A DNA stretch of 64,000 bases, from positions 129,163-193,162 of the forward strand of contig CAZWCE010000008.1 in assembly GCA_964632505.1 (NCBI GenBank), in the 5' to 3' direction. The notes under the pieces were generated by a model, which saw nothing but the letters and a program-made list of their open reading frames with translations, searched no databases and was not told the origin of the DNA. Position 1 is the stretch's first letter. Each line of letters begins with the position of its first letter. The DNA comes from CAZWCE01 sp964632505 (GTDB lineage: Bacteria > Planctomycetota > Planctomycetia > Pirellulales > Thermoguttaceae). This document shows, in pieces, positions 8,826 through 17,222 of the stretch. The translations under genes were made by a program, and so were the position numbers.

Positions 8826-10232
8826 ATGGAATGGCCGAACTGGCTTCGGGAAATGCAGCGCGTTCTCGGGGGTGAAGTGACCGGGGCGCCGACGGTGTTT
8901 TGCGAGGTGCCTTCTGACAGCGCTTGGCCGCCCCGTATCTCCACCGACAGCCGTACGATTGCATCGGGAGAGCTGTTCTGGGCGATTCGCGGACCGCGTT
9001 TCGACGGCAATCGCTTCGCCGAATCGGCTCTGAAACGCGGCGCCGCCGCGGTGGTGGTTTCCGAGTCGCCTCCGCGCTTCGAGCGAGGCTGGGTGTTGAA
9101 GGTCCCCGATACGCTCGCGGCGCTGCATCGCTGGGCCGCTTATCGAAGAAGTCGTTTTCCGGGGGCGGTGATCGCCGTGACCGGGAGCGTGGGGAAAACG
9201 ACGACGCGCCAGATGATCCACACGATGCTCGGGCATCGTTTTCGCGGCAGCGCTAGTCCGGGGAACTGGAATAACGCGATCGGTTTGCCCCTTTCGATCG
9301 GAAGGATACAAGACGATCATCAATACGCCGCTCTTGAAATCGGCATCTCTTCTCCCGGAGAGATGCTTCCCTTGGGCCGGTTGGCCCGACCCGACGTGGC
9401 GGTATTGACGCCGATGGCCAAAGCCCACTTGTCCGAGCTGGGAACGCTCGAGGGGGTCATCGCCGAGAAGACCCGGTTGTTGGAGTGTCTTTCCCCGGAA
9501 GGGGAGGCGATCGTCGTGGAAGACCCGAGGGTGGAGGCGATCGTCGCGAAACGATGTCGGCGCATGACGGTGGCGGGGTGTTCTCCGCATTGCGATGTGC
9601 GGGTCGACCACGTGGTTTGCAAGCCGGGAGAGCTGATGTTCTCATATTCGGGGTGCCGCTTCTCGGTGCCGGTCTGGGGGCGGCATCACTTGCCGGCGAT
9701 CACCGCCGCCTTGGCGGTGGGGCGTCGGTTCGGAGTGTCGCCGGAAGAGATGGCCGAGGCGCTTGCTCGTTTTACGCCGGTGCCGATGCGGTGCGAGATC
9801 CTCGATCGTGGCGGAGTGCGGGTCATCAACGATGCCTACAACGCGAACCCGGCGTCGATGCGGGCCGCCCTGGAACTCTTGGGGCAGACGCCCACTTCAG
9901 GACGGAGAATCGCCGTATTGGGCGACATGGCGGAACTGGGACCAGACGCGGCCGATGATCATTTTCGAGTCGGTTTCGAGACCGTCCGGTTCGGACGTGC
10001 CGATCTGCTTTTCGCCTGTGGTGAGCAGGCCGAGACGGTGATCGAGGGGGCGAAAAAAACTGGCCTTGCGTCGGATCGTGGCTTTGCGTACGATTCCCTC
10101 AACACGGCGAGTGAATCGCTCGCCGGAACCGTCAAGCCGGGCGATCTGGTACTGGTCAAAGGTTCGCGGATGATGCAAATGGAACGTGCGAGCGAGTCGA
10201 TCCCGGCTTTGCTCGAGTCGCGGGCCGCCTGA
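8826..10232 (+). CDS. murF: UDP-MurNAc-tripeptide--D-Ala-D-Ala ligase MurF
   Basis: Mur ligase that adds D-Ala-D-Ala to UDP-MurNAc-tripeptide, the last cytoplasmic step before transfer to the lipid carrier. The ATP loop VTGSVGKTTTRQMIHTML is at about residues 117-134. The central GNWNNAIGLPLSI and the C-terminal VINDAYNANPASMRAAL with VLGDMAELG are typical of MurF. About 468 residues, the usual size. I chose the ATG at 8826, with an AGGAGGGGAG run upstream; an adjoining TTG (8823) and an ATG at 8793 are in frame. It follows murE by 79 bp. No anomalies seen. Confidence 0.96.
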   Translation: MEWPNWLREMQRVLGGEVTGAPTVFCEVPSDSAWPPRISTDSRTIASGELFWAIRGPRFDGNRFAESALKRGAAAVVVSESPPRFERGWVLKVPDTLAALHRWAAYRRSRFPGAVIAVTGSVGKTTTRQMIHTMLGHRFRGSASPGNWNNAIGLPLSIGRIQDDHQYAALEIGISSPGEMLPLGRLARPDVAVLTPMAKAHLSELGTLEGVIAEKTRLLECLSPEGEAIVVEDPRVEAIVAKRCRRMTVAGCSPHCDVRVDHVVCKPGELMFSYSGCRFSVPVWGRHHLPAITAALAVGRRFGVSPEEMAEALARFTPVPMRCEILDRGGVRVINDAYNANPASMRAALELLGQTPTSGRRIAVLGDMAELGPDAADDHFRVGFETVRFGRADLLFACGEQAETVIEGAKKTGLASDRGFAYDSLNTASESLAGTVKPGDLVLVKGSRMMQMERASESIPALLESRAA

Positions 10233-10493
10233 TCAAAATGATGAACCGGCGCGAGCATGCTTCGTCGAGAGAGAACTTCGATGTCGCGAGGCATGGCCAA
10301 AATCCACATGCTTCTCTTCTCTTCTGATGCGGAAAGTTTTGTTCTCCGCCGGGGTTGCGGGACTCCGGCATGGTCCAACCCCCCTGGGGAAACGATCAGG
10401 CAGGATCGGGACGATTTTACTGGGTCGATCGTCCCGGAATCCTCGGGGCAGAGCTTTCCGGCGGGCAACGGGGTGGCCTTCGGGTCACCCCGA

Positions 10494-11756
10494 ATGCTCG
10501 TTTTCGCCTATCTCCTTCCGCTCGGTTCGTGCCCCATGCTGCAACTGGATCCCCTTTCTCCCGCCTTCGCTCTTCCGCTTACCGGCCGTGCCGCACTGGC
10601 GGCGCTCGTGGGATTGGGAGTCGTGCTGCTTCTGGGACGACCGGTCATCGCTCTGCTCGGACGTTTCTTTCTCGAACCGAACTATTCCGATTCGCCCACG
10701 CTTCAATCGCTGCACCGGAAGAAGGTGACCACGCCCACCCTCGGTGGTGTCCTTCTGTTCCTTTCCGTGCCATCGGCGATGCTCCCGGTCGTTCCGTTTT
10801 CGGCGAAGTGGTTGGCCCCGCTGTTTTTGGTGATCGGGATGGGCACGATCGGCGCGATCGACGATCTCCGGAAGATCCGCACCGGAAAAAAAGGACTTTC
10901 CGCCCGGGGGAAGTTCGCGGCGCTTTCGATCGTGGCGCTTGGGACCGCCGCACTTCTCTCAGGGGATTTGATGGCCGCGGAGGAACCTTGGGGAGTTCGC
11001 GTCATGGTACTCTTCTGGATTGCTCTGGTGCTTCTGGGCAGTGCCAACGCCGTGAATCTGACCGACGGACTCGACGGCCTCGCGGCCGGGTGCCTGGTGC
11101 CCGTTTTCGCGGCGCTGGCATGGGTGGGGATCACCCGTGGTACGGAAACGGCCGTTTTGGCCGCCGCCATGGCCGGAGCGCTGCTGGGATACTTGCGATT
11201 CAACCGCTATCCGGCCCAAGTCTTCCTAGGCGATTTGGGGGCGTTGCCGTTGGGAGGATTGCTCGGATACCTCGCTGTGACCTTACGACTGGAGGGGCTG
11301 CTTCCCGTGTTCACCGGGGTGCTGGTCGTCGAGACGCTCAGTGTCATCTTGCAGGTCGGCCGGTACAAACTTCAGCGCAAGCGATTTTTTCTGTGCGCGC
11401 CGCTGCACCATCACTTCCAGTTTCTCGGTTGGTCGGAGCCGACGATCGTCCGGAGATTCGCGACGGTGTCGGTGCTGTGTGCCGCTTCCGGTCTGTTTCT
11501 CGCTTCGGGGGGGAGCCCGCCGTGGACGCTCCTCCGGGAGATTCAGCCTTCGGCGGAGAGCATCTCCCAGAGCGGGGCGTCGTCGATCAACGAGTCGACC
11601 AGCGCCGTGGGCCCCGATTCGGCAAGTTTTTCCCGCGAGAAATATCCCGAAGCGACCGCGAGACAGCGGCAACCGTTCTCCAGGGCGCAATCGATATCGC
11701 GCGGCGTGTCGCCGATGATGATCACGTCGGAAGCGCCGAACACCATTCCGGAATGA
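10494..11756 (+). CDS. mraY: Phospho-N-acetylmuramoyl-pentapeptide transferase MraY, extended C-terminus
   Basis: Multi-pass membrane enzyme that transfers phospho-MurNAc-pentapeptide to undecaprenyl phosphate, making lipid I. Key elements are visible: the conserved Asp pair in IGAIDDLRK (about residue 120), NAVNLTDGLDGLA (about 185), the loop VFLGDLGALPLGG, and the His cluster in APLHHHFQFLGWSEP (about 305). The last membrane segment ends near 11500, where the family normally stops. The frame instead continues about 75 residues to 11756, and from 11543 it runs antisense over the 3' end of the HAD gene. The tail is Ser-rich and unlike any MraY. The ATG at 10494 gives a normal N-terminus; the frame is open to 10257. 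Enzyme identity is secure; whether the tail is real needs checking. Confidence 0.93.
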   Translation: MLVFAYLLPLGSCPMLQLDPLSPAFALPLTGRAALAALVGLGVVLLLGRPVIALLGRFFLEPNYSDSPTLQSLHRKKVTTPTLGGVLLFLSVPSAMLPVVPFSAKWLAPLFLVIGMGTIGAIDDLRKIRTGKKGLSARGKFAALSIVALGTAALLSGDLMAAEEPWGVRVMVLFWIALVLLGSANAVNLTDGLDGLAAGCLVPVFAALAWVGITRGTETAVLAAAMAGALLGYLRFNRYPAQVFLGDLGALPLGGLLGYLAVTLRLEGLLPVFTGVLVVETLSVILQVGRYKLQRKRFFLCAPLHHHFQFLGWSEPTIVRRFATVSVLCAASGLFLASGGSPPWTLLREIQPSAESISQSGASSINESTSAVGPDSASFSREKYPEATARQRQPFSRAQSISRGVSPMMITSEAPNTIPE

Positions 11757-12277
11757 TGATTCGCCCGGTCCATCGCGATCGGCACCAAGTCGCCTCGCCG
11801 AGAAGCATCTTCCCCGAAGGCCCCCACGGCGAAGCGATCGAATCCGATGCCCGTCACCTCGAGCTTGACCCTGGCCGCTTGGCGAAAGTTGCCGGTCAGA
11901 AGCCCCAGCAGGACCCCGGGTGTTTTTTCCAGCTCGTCGAGCAAAAAGGGGACTCCTTCGAGCACCTGCGTTTCCCGGGCCGCGTCGGTCAGATGGACCA
12001 GATAGCGCTGTTCGAACCGCTTGCGCTGCGACTCGGCGGCCTCCGTGCGGTGATGTCGCAAGGCCATGTCGAGAATGACCGAGTCGAGCTGTCCGAAGCG
12101 GTCGATCGCGTCGAAGGAGAAGCCTTCGCCGAAGACTTCCCGGCCGGCGGCGTTCATCGCGCCGAGGTGGGCGCCCCGTTTTCCGAGCAGCAGGGTTCCG
12201 TCGATGTCGAAGAGAATCAAGTGGCGAAACTCGGACTTCCGGGAGTCATCGCCCGAGGGGAGGTTCCTTTGCATCAT
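11543..12277 (-). CDS. HAD-superfamily hydrolase, phosphoglycolate phosphatase-like
   Basis: A soluble phosphatase-like protein of 244 residues with clear haloacid dehalogenase motifs: LILFDIDGTLL (motif I, nucleophile Asp), LLTGNF (motif II) and VIIIGDTPRDIDCALENG (motif IV). A helical cap between motifs I and II resembles phosphoglycolate phosphatase (Gph) or related phosphomonoesterases. The substrate cannot be assigned. Two adjacent ATGs (12277 and 12274) begin the frame. It is divergent from hemL and convergent with mraY, whose reading frame overlaps the last 214 bp of this gene. The motifs continue well into the overlap, so this gene is genuine. Confidence 0.88.
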   Translation of the reverse strand: MMQRNLPSGDDSRKSEFRHLILFDIDGTLLLGKRGAHLGAMNAAGREVFGEGFSFDAIDRFGQLDSVILDMALRHHRTEAAESQRKRFEQRYLVHLTDAARETQVLEGVPFLLDELEKTPGVLLGLLTGNFRQAARVKLEVTGIGFDRFAVGAFGEDASRRGDLVPIAMDRANHHSGMVFGASDVIIIGDTPRDIDCALENGCRCLAVASGYFSREKLAESGPTALVDSLIDDAPLWEMLSAEG

Positions 12278-12425
12278 GATCTCATGATGTTATACTGGGT
12301 GGAAAATGGCAGGGGGCCCGTCCTCGGCCGGGATGCGGTCCATCCGGATCACTGCCGAAAAAGTTGCGAGATTCGCAGCCCTTCACTTTATCACGCCGGA
12401 GCGACGATCGAAAGAGAGACCACCG

Positions 12426-13718
12426 ATGAAACAGACACGCAGCCAGGAAATTTTTCAGCAAGCCCAGACACTCATGCCGGGTGGGGTGAACAGTCCGGCC
12501 CGAGCGTTTGGTGCGGTCGGGGGCGATCCCGTGGTGATCGACCGGGCCGACGGGGCTTATCTCTTCGACGTCGACGGGAACCGGTACATCGACTACGTGG
12601 GCTCCTGGGGACCGATGATTCTGGGGCACCGCCATCCGGCGGTCCTCGCGGCGCTGGAGGAGGCGCTCGCGAAAGGGACCAGTTTCGGGACGCCGACGGT
12701 GGCGGAGAATCGGCTGGCGGAGATGGTCGTCGAGGCGGTGCCTTCGATCGAGAAAGTCCGACTGGTCAATTCCGGCACGGAGGCGACGATGAGCGCCGTC
12801 CGCCTGGCCCGGGGCTACTCCGGCAGAGACAAAATCGTCAAGTTCTCGGGGAATTATCACGGGCACAGCGACAGCATGCTCGTCGCTGCCGGAAGCGCGG
12901 GCGCGACCCTCGGCGTGCCCAACTCGCCGGGGGTGACCGCCGCGACCGCCGCCGACACGATCACCCTCCCCTACAACGACGAAACCGCGTTGGTCGGTGC
13001 TTTCCAGGAGCACGGCGATGCGATCGCCTGCGTGATCGTCGAGCCGGTCGCCGGGAACATGGGGTGCATCGTCGCCAGTGGCGGATTTCGCACGACGCTC
13101 CGGGAGATGACCCGAAAACACGGCGCCCTGCTCATTTTCGATGAAGTGATGTCCGGTTTTCGCGTCGCCTATGGCGGGGCGCAAGCGCTGTTCGGCATTG
13201 AGCCGGATTTGACGACGCTCGGGAAGGTGATCGGCGGGGGCCTTCCTGTGGGTGCCTACGGCGGGAAAGCGGAGATCATGGATCGGATCATGCCGGCCGG
13301 GCCGATCAGCCAAGCGGGAACGCTCAGCGGCAATCCTCTGGCGACCGCGGCGGGCATCGCGACACTCACCGTTTTGCGCGACGAAAATCCCTACGAAGCG
13401 CTGGAGCAGAAATCGACGCGGCTGGCGGTGGGGCTGGAAGAGGCGGCGAAGGCTCGCGGCATCCCCTGCTCGATCGGCTGGTGCGGCGCCATGCTCACCC
13501 TCTTCTTCAACGAGCAAAAGGTCGTCGATTGGGAGACCGCTTCGCAGTGCGACACCGACCGATTCGCCCGCTATTTCCACGCCATGCTCGAGCGGGGCGT
13601 TTACCTGCCGTGCAGCCAGTACGAAGCCCTCTTTCTTTCGACCGCCCATTCCGACGAGGATCTCCAGGCGACGCTTGACGCGGCGGCGGAGGTGTTCGAC
13701 GCGATCGCGTCGGCGTGA
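12426..13718 (+). CDS. hemL: Glutamate-1-semialdehyde 2,1-aminomutase HemL
   Basis: PLP-dependent enzyme converting glutamate-1-semialdehyde to 5-aminolevulinate, the C5 route to haem. The start LMPGGVNSPARAFGAVGG, the central EPVAGNMG, LIFDEVMSGFRV and the PLP-lysine segment TTLGKVIGGGLPVGAYGG (Lys at about residue 266) are diagnostic of HemL. The 430-residue length is standard. I chose the ATG at 12426 preceded by GAGAG; the frame is open upstream to 12306 without similarity. It stands alone, divergent from the HAD gene. Supply of haem fits the multihaem HzsA-related protein encoded later in this window, though that link is only general. Confidence 0.97.
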   Translation: MKQTRSQEIFQQAQTLMPGGVNSPARAFGAVGGDPVVIDRADGAYLFDVDGNRYIDYVGSWGPMILGHRHPAVLAALEEALAKGTSFGTPTVAENRLAEMVVEAVPSIEKVRLVNSGTEATMSAVRLARGYSGRDKIVKFSGNYHGHSDSMLVAAGSAGATLGVPNSPGVTAATAADTITLPYNDETALVGAFQEHGDAIACVIVEPVAGNMGCIVASGGFRTTLREMTRKHGALLIFDEVMSGFRVAYGGAQALFGIEPDLTTLGKVIGGGLPVGAYGGKAEIMDRIMPAGPISQAGTLSGNPLATAAGIATLTVLRDENPYEALEQKSTRLAVGLEEAAKARGIPCSIGWCGAMLTLFFNEQKVVDWETASQCDTDRFARYFHAMLERGVYLPCSQYEALFLSTAHSDEDLQATLDAAAEVFDAIASA

Positions 13719-13748
13719 GCCGGTGATGGCGTGCCCGCTGCGAGGAAG

Positions 13749-14327
13749 TTATTTCCCTTGAAGGGACATCGTGGCGAGTTTGGTGTAGATGGGCCCGCTC
13801 CGGGTCAGTTCGCTGGAGAAGAGAACGATCTTTTCGACCCGGGTGCTGCCCAATTCGGCATCGGCGTGTTTCTCGAGCAGGTTGGAAACGACGGCGGTGG
13901 GGCGATTGCCGCGCCGGGCCCGGCCGATCGTCAGATGAGGCTTGAAACGGCGTCGCTCCGCCGGAATTCCCCGCTCGACCATCGCCTCTTCGATTCCTTC
14001 GGCGAGATGGGTGACCGCCTCGGAACCGGTGGTGGTTCCGACCCAGAGCGTCCGGGGGGCGCGGAGATTCGGGAAAGCGCCGCATCCCCGCCAAGTAAGC
14101 GTGAAGGGAGCGGTGGCGGCGGTGATGGTTTCGATGTCGCCGGCGAATTGATGGGTTTCGATCGAAGGAACCTCGCCGAGAAACTTCAAGGTCATGTGCA
14201 TGTTGTCCGGCTCGACCCACTTCACGTGATCGACCTTCGCGCGAAACCGGTCGACCAGTTTCCCCAGGTTCTCCCGGACTTCCGTTTCGATTTCCAGTGC
14301 GACGAACGCCCGGATCTTCTCTTTCAT
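13749..14327 (-). CDS. thpR: RNA 2',3'-cyclic phosphodiesterase ThpR (2H family)
   Basis: A 192-residue member of the 2H phosphoesterase (LigT/ThpR) family, which hydrolyses RNA 2',3'-cyclic phosphate and can show 2'-5' ligase activity in vitro. Both catalytic HxT motifs are present: HMTLKFLGEV near residue 44 and HLTIGRAR near residue 130. The opening RAFVALEI is typical. The ATG at 14327 has a strong GGAGGAG upstream; the long upstream extension of the frame is only open sequence over the pfkB gene. It is the third gene of a probable gltX-pfkB-thpR transcript, 86 bp after pfkB. Biological substrate unknown. Confidence 0.92.
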   Translation of the reverse strand: MKEKIRAFVALEIETEVRENLGKLVDRFRAKVDHVKWVEPDNMHMTLKFLGEVPSIETHQFAGDIETITAATAPFTLTWRGCGAFPNLRAPRTLWVGTTTGSEAVTHLAEGIEEAMVERGIPAERRRFKPHLTIGRARRGNRPTAVVSNLLEKHADAELGSTRVEKIVLFSSELTRSGPIYTKLATMSLQGK

Positions 14328-14413
14328 GACGAACTCCTCCCTGCCAAGGCGTCGCGGCCTTTGAAACCTCGAAGTTTCCCGTGATTGCAGTCGGGCCGTG
14401 TGGTCACAGGCTG

Positions 14414-15316
14414 TTAGAAGCAGACCATTCCCTGGAACTCTTGGAATCGCCGGTCGATCTCTTCGCGGGTGATCTGCTGCAATCGTTCCAGGGAGAACCC
14501 TTCGACGTCGTATCCGGCGACAAGCGTTCCGTAGGCGAGTGCCCGCTTGATGGCGGCGTCGTCGGCCGACCCGTGCGCGGCGAGATAGCCCATCATCGCG
14601 CCGATGAAGCAGTCGCCCGCCCCGGTCGGATCGATGAGATTTTCCGTTGGGAAAGCGGGCATGAGGTACATCACATGCTGGCCGAGGAACATGCAGCCGA
14701 ACTCTCCCCGTTTGATCACGACGAATCGGGGTCCCATGTCGAGGATCTTCTTGGCGGCGGTGAGCATGTTGCCTTCGTCGGTGAGCAGCTCCGCCTCGCT
14801 GTCGTTCAGGACGAGCCCGTCGATCTTCTGCATGAGCGTTTCGAGGCGCTCGCGATCGGTGGTGATCCAGAGGTCCATCGTGTCGGCCACGACCAGGTCG
14901 GCGCCGGGACATTGCTCGAGGACCTTCAGTTGCGTCTCGGTGGCCCCGTTGGCCAATAGCACGAATTGGGCCCGCCGATAGGCCTCGGGAAGCTTCGGAT
15001 CGAACCCTTCCAGCACGTTCAATTGGACATCGAGGGTATCGCGGGTGTTCATGTTCTCGTGATATTTTCCGGTCCAGCGGAACGTCTTGCCGCCGGCTTC
15101 GACCTCGAGCCCTTCGGTGCCGATGTTCCGCTCGGCGAGCATGCGCGTATGCTCTTCTGGCCAGTCTTCGCCGACCACGCCGACCAGTTGCACGGGGCAG
15201 AAGAAGCTCGCCGCGTAAGCGGCGTAGACCGCCGAACCGCCGAGCACGTTTTCTCGTGTATCGGCCGGAGTCTCGACCGTATCCAATGCCACCGATCCCA
15301 CTACCAGAAGCGACAT
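14414..15316 (-). CDS. PfkB-family carbohydrate/nucleoside kinase
   Basis: A 300-residue PfkB (ribokinase-like) kinase. It begins with VVGSVALDTVETP, has GGSAVYAAYAASFF for substrate binding, and carries the family signature LIDPTGAGDCFIGAMMG at about residue 229, which holds the catalytic Asp and anion hole. Members phosphorylate sugars or nucleosides (ribose, adenosine, fructose), but the substrate cannot be fixed here. Start: ATG at 15316 with AAGGAA upstream; a longer frame to 15376 is less likely. It sits between gltX (79 bp) and thpR (86 bp) on the same strand. Confidence 0.9.
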   Translation of the reverse strand: MSLLVVGSVALDTVETPADTRENVLGGSAVYAAYAASFFCPVQLVGVVGEDWPEEHTRMLAERNIGTEGLEVEAGGKTFRWTGKYHENMNTRDTLDVQLNVLEGFDPKLPEAYRRAQFVLLANGATETQLKVLEQCPGADLVVADTMDLWITTDRERLETLMQKIDGLVLNDSEAELLTDEGNMLTAAKKILDMGPRFVVIKRGEFGCMFLGQHVMYLMPAFPTENLIDPTGAGDCFIGAMMGYLAAHGSADDAAIKRALAYGTLVAGYDVEGFSLERLQQITREEIDRRFQEFQGMVCF

Positions 15317-15395
15317 GTTCGGGTTCCTTTCGTTCGAGAATCTCCCCCGCCATCGGATGGAGAGGGAGGATGTCAAAAAAAGCCGATCGTATTGA

Positions 15396-16964
15396 TTAGT
15401 TCAGTATTTCGAGGGTATGATCGATCCGGGCGAGTACCTGGTCGCGTCCGAGGATTTCGAGCGTCTCGAACATGCCCAACCCGACCGGTTTTCCGGTCGT
15501 GGCGACGCGAACGGCGTGGATAATCTGCCCGGCCTTGATTTGCTTCTCTTCGAGAAACGTCTTCATGTGTTCTTCGAGCGGCCCTGCCTCGAACGGTTCG
15601 ACGTCGGCGAGCGCATCGCGATATTCCTTCAAGAGGCCGGGCGCTTCCTCCGGTTTGCGGAGCCGTTTCTCCAACGCCTTTTCGTCGTACCGGAGCCGGT
15701 CGTCGGGGAGAAAGAAGTCCTGGTAATCGAGAATATCGCCGGCGACCTTCAGCCGATCGCCCGCGAAGGTGATCAGTTGCCCGATGCGCTTCTCTTCCAG
15801 TGGACTCGGTTGCGGATCGACGCATCGTGCCCGCTGGAGGTACGGCAGCACCAGCGCGTATTTCTCCTCGAGCGATCGCTCGTTCATGTGGCGTAGCTGG
15901 AAGGTTTGCAACTTCTGGGGATCGAAGGAGGCGGACGCTTTGTTGATGCGTTCGAGCGAGAAGGCGTCGATGAGCTCCCGGAGGTGAAAGAACTCCGTTT
16001 TGTCGTCGAGCGACCATCCGAGCAGGGCCAGATAATTGACCAGTGCTTCGGGGAGATAGCCGACCTCGCGGTAGAAATCGACGATGACCGGATTGAACTG
16101 TTCGGTGTCGACTTCGAGCCCCAGACGCTCGGCGATCTGCTGTCCATGATCCAAGAGCGCCTTGAAATCTTTATTCTTGAGGTACTTCTTGAGCTTCCGT
16201 TTACTCAGCTTGACTTTGCTTCCCGGCTCGGCGACCACCGGCAGATGGGCGTACTGCGGCAAGGGATAACCGAGCGACTTCGCGATGAAGACCTGACGCG
16301 GCGTATTCGAGAGATGTTCCTCGGCGCGGATGACGTGCGAAATTTCGAACTGGCGGTCGTCGACCACGCTGGCCAGGTGGTAGAGGCAGGAGCCGTCGGC
16401 CCGTTGGATCACATGGTCCTGCTCTTGGCTCCAGTCGAAGGTGACTTCGCCGCGGACCAGATCGACCCATTCCAGCGATCCCTCGCGAGGCATTTTCAAT
16501 CGGACGACCGCCGAGCGGCCTTCGTCTTCGAATCGCTTGCGCTGCTCGGGGGTTTCGGCCATCCACTTCCGGCTGTAGACGAACGATCGCTTCTCGTTCC
16601 GGGCCGCCTCGCGCTCCGCTTGGATCTCCTCCGGTCGGGCATAGTCGTAGTAGGCGGCTCCCTTCTCGATCAGTGCTTCGGCCGCCTTCTGATAAGCTTC
16701 GGTCCGCTGCGACTGATAGTAAGGAGCGAACGGCCCGTCGACACCGGGGCCTTCGTCCCAATCGATTCCCAGCCACTTGAGGCCGTTCAAGATCGGCGCG
16801 AGGGCCTCCTCCACGTTCCGCTGTTGGTCGGTATCGTCGATGCGGAGGATGAACTTTCCGCCGTGTCGCCGGGCGAACAGCCAGCAGAACAGCGCGGTTC
16901 GGACACCGCCGATATGAAGGTAACCCGTCGGGCTGGGGGCGAATCGAGTACGGACTTCGGTCAT
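15396..16964 (-). CDS. gltX: Glutamyl-tRNA synthetase GltX
   Basis: Class I aminoacyl-tRNA synthetase charging tRNA-Glu. The HIGH-type motif appears as GYLHIGGVRTALF near residue 14 and the second class I signature as KVKLSKRKLKK near residue 253. Other landmarks are LRIDDTDQQR, DHVIQRADGSCLYHLASVVDD and PEALVNYLALLGWSLDD. The length of 522 residues exceeds the common 470-490 because about 38 residues lie between the KLSKR loop and the GYLPEALVNYLALLGW segment. The ATG at 16964 begins directly with the conserved MTEVRTRFAPSPTG. A TATAAT box on this strand lies about 75 bp upstream. First gene of a likely gltX-pfkB-thpR transcript. Confidence 0.96.
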   Translation of the reverse strand: MTEVRTRFAPSPTGYLHIGGVRTALFCWLFARRHGGKFILRIDDTDQQRNVEEALAPILNGLKWLGIDWDEGPGVDGPFAPYYQSQRTEAYQKAAEALIEKGAAYYDYARPEEIQAEREAARNEKRSFVYSRKWMAETPEQRKRFEDEGRSAVVRLKMPREGSLEWVDLVRGEVTFDWSQEQDHVIQRADGSCLYHLASVVDDRQFEISHVIRAEEHLSNTPRQVFIAKSLGYPLPQYAHLPVVAEPGSKVKLSKRKLKKYLKNKDFKALLDHGQQIAERLGLEVDTEQFNPVIVDFYREVGYLPEALVNYLALLGWSLDDKTEFFHLRELIDAFSLERINKASASFDPQKLQTFQLRHMNERSLEEKYALVLPYLQRARCVDPQPSPLEEKRIGQLITFAGDRLKVAGDILDYQDFFLPDDRLRYDEKALEKRLRKPEEAPGLLKEYRDALADVEPFEAGPLEEHMKTFLEEKQIKAGQIIHAVRVATTGKPVGLGMFETLEILGRDQVLARIDHTLEILN

Positions 16965-17040
16965 GAGTTTTCTTTCTATGCAATGCTACCGGAACTGAAT
17001 GGGCCGGTCCTAGGCGACGGGGGATGATACGGAACCGATT

Positions 17041-17069
17041 ATTATAGAGGAAATGGTCGAGGGCGCGAA
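17041..17069 (-). promoter_or_regulatory. Candidate promoter for gltX
   Basis: On the minus strand a perfect TATAAT lies at 17046-17041, about 75 bp before the gltX start. The -35 position, 17 bp further, reads TTCGCG, which matches the consensus poorly. The call rests mainly on the -10 box and its position. Confidence 0.35.
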
Positions 17070-17222
17070 AGGGGGCGGCCGGGTGCACTTGGCGGGCTTT
17101 TCGGCCTCACTCACGCGACGGCAGGTTGCGAGAGATCTTTTTTCGCCGTCAGCGCGTTCCATAATCGATCGCCGGCGAAGAGAGCGGAGATCGTCCTTTC
17201 CACTTGCGGAGAAGCGCGTGGG

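Noticed and set aside
10355..13144. Open frame of 929 codons on the plus strand
   Set aside because: It crosses mraY, the HAD gene and hemL in another frame and its translation is Arg/Pro/Gly-rich with no motif; the three genes are clear.
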